A stretch of 34,407 bases of DNA from Sphingobium sp. Ant17 (lineage in GTDB: Bacteria > Pseudomonadota > Alphaproteobacteria > Sphingomonadales > Sphingomonadaceae): positions 69-34,475 of the forward strand of contig NZ_JEMV01000044.1 in assembly GCF_000588875.1 (NCBI RefSeq), given 5' to 3'. This document shows positions 1 to 10,395 of the stretch, one piece after another. The notes beneath the pieces were generated by a model, which saw only the letters and a program-made list of their open reading frames with translations, ran no database searches and had not been told where the DNA came from. How positions within the stretch are numbered: position 1 is the first letter of the stretch; each line of letters opens with the position of its first letter. Position numbers and translations under genes: made by a program.

Positions 1-818
1 AACGATCCTCAATGACAGGCACCGCCGCGCATTGGAGGAGATCATTGATACGGGGCCGACCCCTGCCATCCATGGCGTTGTGCGTTGGCGCATTATTGAT
101 TTGGGCCAGTGGCTATGGGACGAGTTCAATATCTCGATCAGCAAGCAGGCGCTGGGGCATGAACTGCGGACCATGGGCTACCGCAAGCTCTCGGCTCGCC
201 CGCGCCATCACGCGCAGGACCTCGCAAATATTGCCATTTTTTAAAAAAGAGTTCCCCCGCCCGTCTGGCGCAAATCCGCAAGACCCTCCCCAAAGGCACG
301 CCCATAGAGCTGTGGTGGCAGGACGAAGCCCGGATCGGCCAGCAGACCAAACTCACCCGGCGCTGGGCCAAACGGGGAACCAGACCAATAGCGCCCCGCG
401 ATCTGCGTCGGGCATCGGCCTGGATCTTTGGCGCTATCTGTCCGGCTGAAGGGAAAGGCGCGGGCCTCGTTATGCCCCATTGCAACAGCGAGGCGATGGG
501 CATGCATCTGGCTGAGATCAGCAGCCAGGTGGCGCCGGGGGCCCATGCCGTCCTCATGCTCGATCAGGCCGGGTGGCATATGTCCGGCGCACTGACCATC
601 CCGCCAATATAACATTGCTGCCGCTGCCGCCCAAATGCCCGGAGTTGAACCCTGTCGAAAATCTATGGCAGTTTATGCGCGATAACTGGCTTTCGAACCG
701 CATCTTTTCGTCCTACGACAATATCGTCGACCATTGCTGCTTTGCCTGGAACTGCCTCATCGATCAGCCCTGGCGCATCATGACAATCGGACTTCGCCAA
801 TGGGCGCACAGGTTCTGA
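1..818 (+). pseudogene. IS630-family transposase, 5'-truncated by the window edge, two frame breaks
   Basis: DDE transposase of an IS630-type insertion sequence. Three frames must be joined. The first (from before position 32 to 244) holds the winged-helix DNA-binding part. The second (241-612) holds the first two catalytic Asp residues in WWQDEARIG and VLMLDQAGWH. The third (about 603-818) holds the catalytic Glu in PELNPVENLW and the usual C-terminal helix. The first break lies on a T6A6 run and may be programmed. The second, near 600, looks like loss of one base and would inactivate the enzyme unless it is a sequencing error. The N-terminus and left inverted repeat lie outside the window; I could not define the right end beyond 818. 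Family assignment is firm; the exact element name is not known to me. Confidence 0.85.
237..249 (+). other. Slippery T6A6 run at the transposase frame junction
   Basis: Six T followed by six A and a G. The upstream frame reads ATT TTT TAA and stops; a one-base backward slip on TTT would continue as TTA AAA AAG into the frame carrying the catalytic domain. Split transposase frames joined by -1 frameshifting or transcript slippage are known in the IS630 group. That this run does so here is inference. Confidence 0.5.
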
Positions 819-963
819 TCAGAGAGTCTTGGTATAAGGCGCCGGAACGGGTGGGCGGGCTTGTGAGGGCAGTGCATGGATCGTCTTATCGCAAACCTCC
901 AAACAGCCGCTGCGCTTGCTTTGACAAACCCCTATTCTTCCAGTCACCAGAATTTAGCGGTTA

Positions 964-2244
964 CTATGCGGCCTTTGCTGCCAGTCGTGCCGCAAGCTTC
1001 TCTTCCTCAGTCCAGACTTTACGCACACGTTCTTTCTGTGGTTTGACCTGCTTGGCCGGTCCGCCGCCCAGCACCGGTGCCCGCTTGGTCGAGTGCCGCG
1101 CCGCTTCACAGTGCCATTGGTGATCGGCCTGAACGGTCAAAGTACGACCGATTTCCCGCTCAACATCATGCAGCCACGCGCGCTGTTCGGCATCGCAAAG
1201 CGTGATGGCGAAACCGCTGCGCCCGGCGCGGCCGGTACGGCCGATCCGATGGACATAGCTTTCCGGCAGGCTGGGCAAATCATGATTGAAGACATGCGTT
1301 ACCGTATCGACGTCGATGCCGCGCGCAGCGATATCCGTTGCCACCAGGACTTGCACGGTCCCGGCGCGGAACGCGTCCAGCGCGCGCTCCCGCTGCCCTT
1401 GTGATTTGTTGCCATGCAGCGCATCGGCCGCGATGCCCGCCTCGCTGATGAACGCGCAGACTTCGTTGGCAATATTCTTCTGCAGCGTGAAGACGACAGC
1501 CTGGCCGATCTCCGGCGTTTGCAACAGTGCCAACAGAGCCGCCTTCTTATCAGCCGCATCAAGGAACATCACGGACTGCTTAATCCGATCGACGGTGGTC
1601 GATGGCGGGGCGATCTCGACCTTTGCCGGATCACGCAGGAGGCTCTCTGCAAGCGCGGCGATGGATTTTGGCATCGTGGCCGAAAACAATATGGTATGCC
1701 GATCTTGCGGCAACGTGGCGACGATGCGCTCGATCGGTTTGGCGAAACCCATATCGAGCATCTGGTCGGCTTCATCCAGCACCAGCGCCTCAAGCTCGGA
1801 CAGGTCGCAAAGATTTTGGTCGATCAAATCCAGCAGGCGTCCTGGCGTGGCAACGATGATGTCCACGCCATTTTTGAGCGCATTGACCTGGTGCAACGGG
1901 CTGACGCCGCCGAAGATCGTCGTCACGCGAAGGTGTAGATGGCGGCCGAAACTTTCGAAATTGGCGGCGATCTGGGACACCAGTTCGCGCGTAGGCGCGA
2001 GAACTAGGACGCGGGCACCGCCCGCAGGTGCCGCGCGAGGAGCCGCAGCAAGGCGATGCAACAGCGGCAACGCAAAGGCCGCGGTCTTGCCCGTCCCGGT
2101 CTGCGCCATGCCCAGCATGTCGCGGCCCTGCAGCAGCAGCGGGATCGATTGGGCCTGGATGGGCGTGGGGCTGACATAGCCTTGTTCGACCAGAGCCTGC
2201 AGCAAAAATGGTGCCAAGGAGAGATCGGCAAACGTCATATTCAT
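964..2244 (-). CDS. DEAD-box ATP-dependent RNA helicase, RhlE-like
   Basis: Cytoplasmic RNA helicase of about 426 residues, probably acting in RNA turnover or ribosome assembly. All family motifs are visible in order: the Q motif (GYVSPTPIQ, about residues 22-30), Walker A AQTGTGKT (about 47-54), PTREL, the DEAD box in VLDEADQMLD, SAT in LFSATMP, and the C-terminal HRIGRTGRAGR. A short basic tail rich in Lys, Glu and Ala follows, as in RhlE-type proteins. An in-frame ATG exists 54 nt upstream, but I chose 2244 because GGAGG lies 12 nt before it and the protein then starts with MNMTFADL, as relatives do. It is a single gene; 210 nt separate it from the end of the amidohydrolase upstream on the same strand. 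Intact, no oddities. Confidence 0.93.
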   Translation of the reverse strand: MNMTFADLSLAPFLLQALVEQGYVSPTPIQAQSIPLLLQGRDMLGMAQTGTGKTAAFALPLLHRLAAAPRAAPAGGARVLVLAPTRELVSQIAANFESFGRHLHLRVTTIFGGVSPLHQVNALKNGVDIIVATPGRLLDLIDQNLCDLSELEALVLDEADQMLDMGFAKPIERIVATLPQDRHTILFSATMPKSIAALAESLLRDPAKVEIAPPSTTVDRIKQSVMFLDAADKKAALLALLQTPEIGQAVVFTLQKNIANEVCAFISEAGIAADALHGNKSQGQRERALDAFRAGTVQVLVATDIAARGIDVDTVTHVFNHDLPSLPESYVHRIGRTGRAGRSGFAITLCDAEQRAWLHDVEREIGRTLTVQADHQWHCEAARHSTKRAPVLGGGPAKQVKPQKERVRKVWTEEEKLAARLAAKAA

Positions 2245-2349
2245 TGGCAAGCAGCGCCTCCAGCGCTCAGCAAGGCTGCGCCGGATCGGGCTTAGCATAT
2301 TGAGATGAGGGGCTGCTAAATATTATGCTGCACCGCGTCAATTGGAAAG

Positions 2350-2379
2350 CCAGCCCAGGATGCTAAAAGGGCAGGCTGG
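2350..2379 (-). terminator. Possible weak terminator hairpin after the TolB-amidohydrolase gene
   Basis: Inverted arms CCAGCC (2350-2355) and GGCTGG (2374-2379) around an 18-nt loop, followed on the minus strand by CTTTCC. It lies about 75 nt past the stop at 2455 and before the helicase. Short stem and poor T tract, so weak. Confidence 0.3.
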
Positions 2380-2454
2380 GGGTCCGTTTCAAACGCGCCA
2401 GGCAGACCAAGGGAGAACCAACGGTTTTACATCCCTCCTCTCCTAGCTGTTTCC

Positions 2455-5400
2455 TCACTCCCCGCCCTCTTCCGCAAACCAGCGATCGGGCTGCTTCGTC
2501 GTTTGCGGCCAGATTTCATCGAGCGTCATGGGGTCATAGAGGCGGCCATTCTTCATGACCGCGCCGATCTTCATGCTGGTGGCGATGTCAGCCAGCGGGT
2601 CGCGTCGAGGATCAGCAGGTCGGCGAACTTGCCCGGCTCCAGGCTGCCGACATCGTCGCTATGGCCAATGACTTCCGCTGAACCGATGGTCGCCGCCCGC
2701 AGCACTTCTATCGGCGTAGCCCTCCGGCCGCGAAGGCCTGCATCTCCCATTGATAACCCAGCCCCTGCATCTCGCCATGACTGCCGATGCCGACCAAACC
2801 ACCGGCGCGCTGGATCGCCACCGCGTCGGCGGCGATCTGTTGCCAACTCTGGGCTTCGGGCGGCATCCAGCGGCGGTTACGCAGCTTTTCGCTGATGATG
2901 CCGGATGGCACGAAATGGCGGAATTTGGGGTCGTCCTGCGGGCGTCGGTTGATGATGAAATCGAACAGGGCGGGCGTCGTGCCATAAGCGACCATGATGG
3001 TCGGTGTGTAGCTGGTGCGGCTCTGCGCGAAAAGTCGCACGATATCCTCGCGCAGCGGCGAGATGGGGATGCTATGCTCATTCCCTGAAAAACCATCGAT
3101 TGCATGGGTGAGGTTCAGCACCATGTCGCTCGCCCCCTCGGTCGTGGGCATCATGCCGAGATCCTTGGCTGCTTCCACCATATATTGGCGCTGCGCGCGG
3201 TCGCCGATCATATAGCTCTTGATGTTGCGCGTGCGATAATGGTCGCGATAGCGGGTTAGGATGTCGAGTGCGTCCTGCTTGCTGTGAATCTCAGCATTGA
3301 CGAAGACGCCGGGGCCGGTCGACCAGGCGCGCGGACCATGCATCATACCTGCATCAATCATGTCCTGATAGGCGAAGACATCGGTCGTAAAAGGTTGAAC
3401 GTCGAGCGCGGAGGTGACGCCATAGGCAAGGTTGGCTGCAAAATTCCAATGACCCTGATCATGAATGCCGCGCCGTATCTCAAACCAATGGGCGTGGGTG
3501 TCGATGAAGCCGGGGACGATATATTTGCCCCGGACATCACGCACCGACGTATCGGCGGGAAGGGCGATGGAACCGGCCGGACCTATCGCGACGATGCGGT
3601 TGTTGGTGATGAGGATATCGGTGTTTTCAAGCGCGTCGGGGCCTCCCGCCATGGGGATCACGGTTGCGCCGCGCAGGACGAGATTGCCGCGTGGAACATC
3701 GCGCGGCAGTTCGACGTGAAGCGCTACGCTTTGCGCGAGCGCTTCGGCAGCTTGCACTGGCGCAGTAAGCGCCTGGGCGGTTGATAGCCGACGGAAGGTC
3801 GAGCCGACCGACCAGGTGATGGTCGCGCCGTCATCCGCCCAATCGGTGAAGTCGGCACCAATGCGGGTCAGCTTCGCTTTGGCGACGATCGGGGCCGAAA
3901 GGTCTATGGTCGGCGGCGCGCTGCCGTTGGCGGGCGGCACGGCGAGCAGGTAAATCTGGCTGAAGGATTTGACGAGCGCCTGCTTGCCGTCTGGGCTGAG
4001 GCGCACTTCGTCGACCGGCGCGGGTCCGGGGAAATATTGGCCAAGGCCGGGTGCCAGAACCCGCAATGCGACGTGTGGATCGTCACCGGTGATCGGCACA
4101 GCACTGACACCCGCCGGGCTGTAGAAGAACAGCCGTCCGTCCCGCGCAAAATGGGGCAGCCGCGCGCCCATGGCATGGGTGACGAGGGTCGCGGGACCAC
4201 CCTGTGCGTCCATGCGAATAATGTCGGTGGGCCGTGACGGATCGATTTCCGACATGGTGCGCAGGCGATCATGATGATTAGCCCGCAACGCGACGACCGT
4301 CTTGCCATCCGGGGCGAAGATGGGCTGGGTGTAGAAGGCCGCGAACTGGGTCAGCCGCTTCGGTCGCCCACCGCCCGCCGGGATGCGCCAGATATGGCCA
4401 CCACCCTTCGCGGTCCAGCTGACATAGACGATGCTTTTGCCATCGGGCGACCAGGCGGGCTGGAAGGCATCTTGCGCGACGAGTTTTTTCGGCGTCGCGC
4501 CGGGCGTCAGACTCTGGATGTAGAGGCCGCCCAAGGCGGTGAAGGCGACGCTTTTACCATCGGGCGACTGGCGCGGTGCCTGGATCACGCGGACGCGGAC
4601 TGGCCCTTCCTCCTCCTTCTGGCGCACGCGGGTCAGCGGGCCGAGGCCCAGTTTTACAGGTGCGGTAAAGGGTATGTCAGCCATAGTGCCGCTGGCAATG
4701 TCGAGCCGCTTGAACTTACCGCCGACACTCATCAACAGCGCCTTATCATCGGGCATGAAGGTGAAGCGCGGCAGCAGGTCGGCATAATAGCCGCCATCCT
4801 GCCCGTCGCGATCGATGGGCAGGGCGATCCACCTGTCCTCACCCGTCTGCATATTGCGCAGGCGCAGGCCCGTCTGCATGCCCTTTCGGCTGGCATAAGC
4901 TAGCAGCCGTCCGTTATGCGAGAGGGCAGGGCGCATGGCACCGTCGGCCGACTCGATTATCGTCTCATCCTGCCCGGTCTTGAGATCGCGGCGCGCGATC
5001 GACCAGTTGGGCAGGTCGTTTTCGGTCCAGGTATGGCCGCGCTTGGTAGAATAATAGAGATAGCGGCCATCGGGTGAGGCGACAGCGCCCAAGGCGTTCA
5101 TCCTGGTGTCCCAATTTTCGGGCGACCCTGCCTTGGTGATCTGGACGCCACTGCCGCCATTGCGATCATACATGAACAGCTCAAACGCCAGGATCGCGTG
5201 GACGGTGCGCGACACGGTAACGAAGCGGCCGTCAGGCGACCATGTAGGTGAGGTATAGATGGCGACGGATGTGTCATGGGACAGTTGCTTGAGGCCCGTG
5301 CCATCGACATTGGCGATCCACAGGTTGGTGTCGCCCGACCGGTCGGAGAGGAAGGCGAACTGCGTACCATCGGGGGAGAAGACCGGATTGCGTTCGAACG

Positions 5401-5644
5401 CCATGCCGGTGAGCAAGGGCCGCGCGGTGCCGCCTGCCGCATCCAAGGCATAGATGTCGCCCAGTAGGTCGAACAAGATGGTCCGGCCGTCAGGCGATAT
5501 GTCCGGCTGCATCCAACTGCCCTCGCGCGCCGCATATTCCAGCGTGCGCGTTGGCTTGAGAGTGAGTGCATCCTTCTGCTGCGCGTGAAGGGTGGGCGCA
5601 GCGAACAGGGCAGCGCCGAGCAGCAAGACAGCGAAGAAACGCAT
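2455..5644 (-). pseudogene. Exported TolB-propeller amidohydrolase, two C-terminal frameshifts
   Basis: Predicted periplasmic metal-dependent hydrolase (amidohydrolase superfamily) with an N-terminal beta-propeller. The restored product is 1063 residues. A signal peptide MRFFAVLLLGAALFAAPTLHA comes first. About eight WD40/TolB-type blades follow, marked by repeated SPDGR/SPDGK. The C-terminal amidohydrolase domain has the metal-binding HxH in FIDTHAHWF, later His in GNEHS and GSHGEM, and the terminal LEPGKFADLLILDA. The frame is lost by one missing base near 2720 and another near 2602. Adding both makes the length divisible by three and ends the protein properly at 2455 in EEGGE. AAAGG lies 5 nt before the chosen ATG. 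Proteins of this architecture are often annotated as peptidase- or prolidase-like; substrate unknown. It follows the TBDR by 81 nt and probably shares its transcript. Confidence 0.85.
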
Positions 5645-5676
5645 TGCGACCTTTCCGGCAGAGTAGATCAAGGGAA

Positions 5677-5712
5677 GACGGGACCGCCCGCCTTGTGGCA
5701 AGCGGCCCCGTC
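5677..5712 (-). terminator. GC-rich hairpin between the TBDR and the TolB-amidohydrolase
   Basis: Arms GACGGGACCGC (5677-5687) and GCGGCCCCGTC (5702-5712) pair over 11 positions with one G-U. There is no T tract on the minus strand, so it may be an attenuator or an mRNA-stabilising stem between cotranscribed genes rather than a full terminator. Confidence 0.4.
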
Positions 5713-5725
5713 CCTTTCCAGTCTT

Positions 5726-7966
5726 TTACAGGCTCCAGTCGGCGCGCAGGCCGATGGTGCGGGGCCGGATGATCGAGCCCTGCGGCGTGAAGGCGTCATC
5801 GGCGAAAGGCGCATTGAGTACGCCATATTTGTCGAAGACATTGTTTGCAAAGGCCATCAGTCGCACCTTTTCACCCAGGCCGATCGAGACGCGCAGGTCG
5901 AACACGTTGAAATCCCCGCGCCGTGATACATCGTCGAAGCTGGTCGGTGCCGAAGACAGGTAACGATGCGCGATGTCGAAGGTCGGCGCGCCCGATACAT
6001 CGGCAAAATTCAGCGTCAGATTATTGGCGATCGACCATTTGGAGGATCCGGGGAGCGTCGTCCCTTCAGGATAGCCACCCAGTCCTGCCGCGTCGAACGG
6101 ATAGGGGAGGAATTCCGTTATCCGGGCGTCCTGATACGTCACGTTGGTGGTAAAATGGACCATCTGGTTCAGGTTGACCGTTCCAGAAAACTCGACGCCT
6201 TCGATCCGCGCACCCCCTGCGTTGACGACATAGGAGAAATAGGACGGGGCCGGCCCGAACAGGCGCGCCTGGATATTGCTCCAGTCGATACGGAAGCCGG
6301 TCAGGTCGATCGCGAAGCGGCCGTCGGGCGTCTGCGCCTTGATGCCCGCCTCGTAATTCTTGACCTTGTCGCTCTCATAGGAGGCGGGGATGGTAGGAAG
6401 AAGCCCGGCATTGGGGTTGATACCGCCGACCCGGAAACCGACCGAATAGGTGGCATAGGCCATGAAATTGGTTGATGGCCGGAAAGCAACAGTGACTTTC
6501 GGCGTGAACCCATCTTCCTTCTGATTAACGCTGCCGCTGCTGTCGGTCGGCGTATAGCCGCCGGGATAACCACCTAACGCGCCCGCCTGGTTCAATACGT
6601 CGGCTTTGGCTGTGGTGTCGAAGTAGCGACCGCCGACCGTAAATTCCAGCTGCTCGACCGGCTTGAACGACAATTCCCCGAAGACCCCGAAATCCTCGTT
6701 CGTGCTATTGGTATAATAGCCGTAGAGCCGATCCCCCGGTGTCAGCTGCGCACCGGAGAAGCCCCCGAACAGACTGGGATTGGCGTCGATGAAGTCGGCC
6801 GCCCCCGCCTGGATGATCTGGTCGTAGCTAGTCTTCTTTGCCTGCATGTAGCTGACGCCGACGAGCCATTTGAACGGCCCGTTACCGGCCGAGGCGAGGC
6901 GCGCCTCGACCGTCTTGATCAGCGCTTCGGCGTCACCCAGCGAATAGGCTGCCGCGTCGCCGGTGGTAACGCCGGTCACATAGGGGGAAGGGTAAGAGAA
7001 GATAGTGCTGTTGTTCTTCTTGGTGATAGAACCCAGCACCGTCAGGTTGGCCATGTCCCCCACTTCCTGGTCAAGGCGCAGGCTGCTCATCCAGAAATCG
7101 GTTTCCTGCTTTTCCGCACGCGGCAAATCGCGGACATAGGGATTACCCAGATCGAGATAGGTCTGATCGTCCAGCTTGCTGTCCTGATAGCTGGAGAGGA
7201 ACGTTACCTTTGTCGTTTCACCCAGATGCGCTACGATCGAGCCGCGCAGGCCACGGCTACGGAAATCGTTGGACCCGTTCACGCCGATGCCAGGATTGTC
7301 GAGATAGCCGGCGTCCGAACGCTGCATTGCGACCAGGCGAAGCGCCAGCTGGTCCTGCACCAGTGGAATGTTGATCATTGCCTTGGCGGCATAATTCAAC
7401 TCGCCCGACGCATTTTTGGTGGTGCCGACCAGGCCGGATGCCGCTGCATCGATCTTCGAGGCATCGGCCACATTGGCGATATAGTTGACGAGGCCGCCCA
7501 GCGTGGACGATCCGAACAAGGTGCCCTGCGGCCCGCGCAGCACTTCGACCCGCTGAAGGTCGAAGGTATCGACATCAGGGATGCCGATCGGGAAGCCGGG
7601 TTCCACGATGGGCACTTCGTTGAGATAATAGCCGACCGTGGTCTGGCCCTGTTCATGATAGGTGGTCGCTGCAACGCCGCGGATCACCACTTCGGAAATG
7701 CCGGGCTGATAATCGTTGAACACGACACCGGGCAGGCGGGTGATATAGTCCGACAGGCTGTTGGCATTCATGGCCTTGAGCTGCTCGCCGGTTACCGCGC
7801 TGATTGGCATCGCTACCTGGCGGATATCTTCGTCCCGCTTGCCCGCCGTCACGATGATGGCATCGCTGTCATCCGCAGGTGCCTGTGCCATCGCCGGAAC
7901 GGTGATCAGCGTCGCCGTGGCTAGCGCAACCAAGCTGACAGACTTCATGGCTGTAATCATCTTCAT
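5726..7966 (-). CDS. TonB-dependent outer-membrane receptor
   Basis: Outer-membrane beta-barrel receptor of 746 residues that would import a scarce solute using TonB energy. It has a signal peptide ending in VPAMAQA, then a plug domain (about residues 35-155) with DAIIVTAGKRDED, RLPGVVFNDY, VVIRGVAA and EVLRGPQGTLFGSSTLGG. The barrel ends in RTIGLRADWSL. Such plug-barrel proteins of 700-800 residues are typical of sphingomonads. AAGGGGA lies 6 nt before the ATG, supporting the start. It sits between two amidohydrolase genes on the same strand (65 nt after one, 81 nt before the other). The solute may therefore be the substrate of those hydrolases; a peptide-, amide- or lactam-like compound is a guess. 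Intact. Confidence 0.93.
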   Translation of the reverse strand: MKMITAMKSVSLVALATATLITVPAMAQAPADDSDAIIVTAGKRDEDIRQVAMPISAVTGEQLKAMNANSLSDYITRLPGVVFNDYQPGISEVVIRGVAATTYHEQGQTTVGYYLNEVPIVEPGFPIGIPDVDTFDLQRVEVLRGPQGTLFGSSTLGGLVNYIANVADASKIDAAASGLVGTTKNASGELNYAAKAMINIPLVQDQLALRLVAMQRSDAGYLDNPGIGVNGSNDFRSRGLRGSIVAHLGETTKVTFLSSYQDSKLDDQTYLDLGNPYVRDLPRAEKQETDFWMSSLRLDQEVGDMANLTVLGSITKKNNSTIFSYPSPYVTGVTTGDAAAYSLGDAEALIKTVEARLASAGNGPFKWLVGVSYMQAKKTSYDQIIQAGAADFIDANPSLFGGFSGAQLTPGDRLYGYYTNSTNEDFGVFGELSFKPVEQLEFTVGGRYFDTTAKADVLNQAGALGGYPGGYTPTDSSGSVNQKEDGFTPKVTVAFRPSTNFMAYATYSVGFRVGGINPNAGLLPTIPASYESDKVKNYEAGIKAQTPDGRFAIDLTGFRIDWSNIQARLFGPAPSYFSYVVNAGGARIEGVEFSGTVNLNQMVHFTTNVTYQDARITEFLPYPFDAAGLGGYPEGTTLPGSSKWSIANNLTLNFADVSGAPTFDIAHRYLSSAPTSFDDVSRRGDFNVFDLRVSIGLGEKVRLMAFANNVFDKYGVLNAPFADDAFTPQGSIIRPRTIGLRADWSL

Positions 7967-8031
7967 GTCTTTTCCCCTTATGATGGCAAGAGTCGCCGTG
8001 TTCGGTCGCCCCTCGCTGTGATGACGGTGCC

Positions 8032-9702
8032 TCAGGCGTTGAACCGCTCGACGCCGTTGACGATGGTTTTCAATATGGTGGTCGCGCCGATCTTCACGGG
8101 ATCGATCGCGAACAGGTTCGCGTCCATGACCACGAAATCGGCGAGCATTCCCGGCGCGATCCGTCCCAGCCTGTCGTCCTGAAAACCGGCAAAGGCATTG
8201 GTCGCGGTGTAGGCGCGCAGCGCTTCGCTAACGCTCAGCTTCTGTTCGGGCAGCCAACCGCCTGGATTGGCGCCGTCAGTCGTCTGGCGCAGCACGGCCG
8301 CCGCCACACCGGTCAACGGATCGAGCGGCGCGACCGGCCAGTCGGACCCGAAGGCGACCTTCGCCCCCGCATCCAGCAGCGATTTGAACGCATAGGTGCC
8401 CTTCAGCCGTTCCGTCCCAACGCGCTGGACCGCCCAGCGGCCATCGTCGATCGCATGATAGGGCTGCATTGCGGCGATGACCTGCTGCTTTGCGAAACGG
8501 GCGATTGCGGTGGGCGAAAGATGCTGGGCATGTTCGATGCGGAAGCGGCGGTCACGCGCGCCGTTTTTCGCGGCGGTAGCGGCAAAGATGTCGAGCGCTT
8601 CGTCATTGGCTTGGTCGCCAATGGAATGGATCGTGACGTGCAGACCGGCCGCATCGGCATCATTGACCCATTGCTGGACATCAGCCCGTTTGTGTAGCGG
8701 CATGCCGCTGCTGCCGGGTGCATCGTCATAGGGTTGGTAGAACATTGCCGTGCGCGACCCCAACGACCCGTCATATTGCAGCTTCAGCCCGCCCCAGCGT
8801 AGCCAGTCGTCGCCGCGTCCCTCGGCATCGACCAGCGCCTTGACCTTGGCCCAGTCCTGCAGAGGTAGGAAGGAATAGAAGCGCATGTCCGGCTCCCCCT
8901 TCGTCCGCAGGCGGCACAGCGCGTCATGGGTCATCCAGTCCAGTTCGGTGGTGTGGACCTGGGTTATCCCCTTGGACAGGCCATGGGCTATGCCGTTGCG
9001 CACCGCCACCTCGCGATCGGCATCCGTCGGCGCAGGGATGGCGCGCTTGACAAGATCCATCGCCGCGTCCTTGAGGATGCCGGTGGGATTGCCGTCCTTG
9101 TCCCGCACGATCACGCCGCCTGGAACCTCTGGTGTGTCACGGTCGATCCCCGCCAGTTTGAGCGCAACCGAATTGAGCGCCAGCATGTGGAGGTCGAGTC
9201 GTTGCACCGCGACTGGGGTGTCGGGGGTGACCGGATCAATCCAACTGCGGTCGGGCAGTTCGCCGCCCCATAGTTCCGCGTCCCAGCTGCCGCCCTGCAC
9301 CCACTGGCCGGGCTTGAGCGCCCGCGCCGCTTCGCCGACAATCTGGGTGAATTGCTGCGGACTTTTTGCGTCCCGCAAATTGGGCTGCGTCAGAAGATCC
9401 GAGCCTATCAGGAAATGCGTATGGCTGTCGATGAAGCCCGGCATGACGAATGCACCGCCAAGGTCAACGATGCGTGTGCCCCTGGTTATCTGCGCCTTAA
9501 CGGCGGCGGCACCTATAGCGGCGATCCGTCCACCGCTAATGCCCATGGCCGATAGAGTCGGCGTTCCCTGTCCGGTCCACAACATCGCGTTCACATAGGC
9601 GGTATCCAGCGCCTGACCCTGGGCCCAGACGCGCCCGGTCGTCAGCGCCAGCGCAACACCCCCTGCGCCTCCTGCGAGCATTGTGCGGCGGCTGATGCTC
9701 AT
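8032..9702 (-). CDS. Tat-exported amidohydrolase (amidohydrolase family 3, YtcJ-like)
   Basis: Metal-dependent hydrolase of 556 residues. The N-terminus MSISRRTMLAGGAGG has a twin-arginine motif and an alanine-rich core ending VWAQG, so export in folded form is predicted. The family-3 fold is shown by the metal-binding HxH in FIDSHTHFL, His in TIHSIGDQAND and RIEHAQHLSP, and the late Asp in FGSDWPVAPLD. The C-terminal stretch MLADFVVMDANLF is also typical. Members act on N-acyl or formamide compounds and related cyclic amides; the substrate here is unknown. Its ATG overlaps the stop of the PaiB-like gene (ATGA at 9699-9702), implying translational coupling, and GGGAG lies 8 nt upstream. The TBDR follows after 65 nt. 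Intact. Confidence 0.9.
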   Translation of the reverse strand: MSISRRTMLAGGAGGVALALTTGRVWAQGQALDTAYVNAMLWTGQGTPTLSAMGISGGRIAAIGAAAVKAQITRGTRIVDLGGAFVMPGFIDSHTHFLIGSDLLTQPNLRDAKSPQQFTQIVGEAARALKPGQWVQGGSWDAELWGGELPDRSWIDPVTPDTPVAVQRLDLHMLALNSVALKLAGIDRDTPEVPGGVIVRDKDGNPTGILKDAAMDLVKRAIPAPTDADREVAVRNGIAHGLSKGITQVHTTELDWMTHDALCRLRTKGEPDMRFYSFLPLQDWAKVKALVDAEGRGDDWLRWGGLKLQYDGSLGSRTAMFYQPYDDAPGSSGMPLHKRADVQQWVNDADAAGLHVTIHSIGDQANDEALDIFAATAAKNGARDRRFRIEHAQHLSPTAIARFAKQQVIAAMQPYHAIDDGRWAVQRVGTERLKGTYAFKSLLDAGAKVAFGSDWPVAPLDPLTGVAAAVLRQTTDGANPGGWLPEQKLSVSEALRAYTATNAFAGFQDDRLGRIAPGMLADFVVMDANLFAIDPVKIGATTILKTIVNGVERFNA

Positions 9703-10322
9703 GGTTTTGTCTCCCGTTCGATATGATCCAGCCGATCTTCATTGTAGAGCTGCATCCAGTCGGCCAGCGGCCCCGGTGCCATGCCGGTCATGATCTCATT
9801 AAGCGGACCTCGCGCCTCGTCCCGACCCAATTTGAAGCGGCCGTCCACCGCGCGGACATGGGCGCGAAAGGCGATAATGTGCGGCAGCATGGACGGGAGA
9901 CGTTCTTGCGCGTTCGATACCGTCCAGGGTGCGATGCGGCCCGCCTCCATCCTGTCGGTCAGGCGGTCGATCGATTCGCGTGTTTCCTCCGGCACGAAGT
10001 CGACATCGACATGCACCAGCGCTGCGGCATAGTTCCAGGTCGGCACCCACATCGGATTGCCGACCAGTTCGGGCGAAATATAAGCTTGGGGGCCGTTGAC
10101 CAGCACCAGCGCGGAAGCCTGGTCACGCAATTGTGTGACTTGGGGATTGGCAATCGCCATATGGCCAAAGAGCGCGCGCAGTGTGCCGTCCGCATCGCAT
10201 TCGGCGAGCAACGGCAACGGCGTCGCGCCAAAACCGCCGGCCCCGATCGACACCAGCCAGCAGAGCGGGTTCTGGTCAATCAGGGTGACGACATCTCCAA
10301 GATTGCGCGGTGGATATTTCAT
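9699..10322 (-). CDS. PaiB-like FMN-binding protein
   Basis: Cytoplasmic protein of 207 residues in the FMN_bind_2/PaiB family. That family is named for Bacillus PaiB, a negative regulator of sporulation and protease genes, and has a split-barrel flavin-binding fold. The hallmark VNGPQAYISPE followed by VPTWNYAAALVHV is clear, as is FGHMAIANPQ. The longer upstream reading is not supported by the family, so I chose the ATG at 10322 (MKYPPRNLGD), which gives the normal family length. It follows the MocR-type regulator on the same strand by 73 nt and overlaps the amidohydrolase start by 4 nt. A role as flavin-dependent accessory or co-regulator of this operon is inference. Intact. Confidence 0.87.
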   Translation of the reverse strand: MKYPPRNLGDVVTLIDQNPLCWLVSIGAGGFGATPLPLLAECDADGTLRALFGHMAIANPQVTQLRDQASALVLVNGPQAYISPELVGNPMWVPTWNYAAALVHVDVDFVPEETRESIDRLTDRMEAGRIAPWTVSNAQERLPSMLPHIIAFRAHVRAVDGRFKLGRDEARGPLNEIMTGMAPGPLADWMQLYNEDRLDHIERETKP

Positions 10323-10395
10323 ATCCGTGACAATGAGTCGCAATGGACCCGTCGGAAACATCCAATTCCACAAAGTGAAGGGGTCCAAGTCGATT

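Noticed and set aside
1286..2179. 297-codon plus-strand frame antisense to the DEAD-box helicase
   Set aside because: It is the mirror of a clear helicase gene in GC-rich DNA; no domain, no ribosome-binding site.
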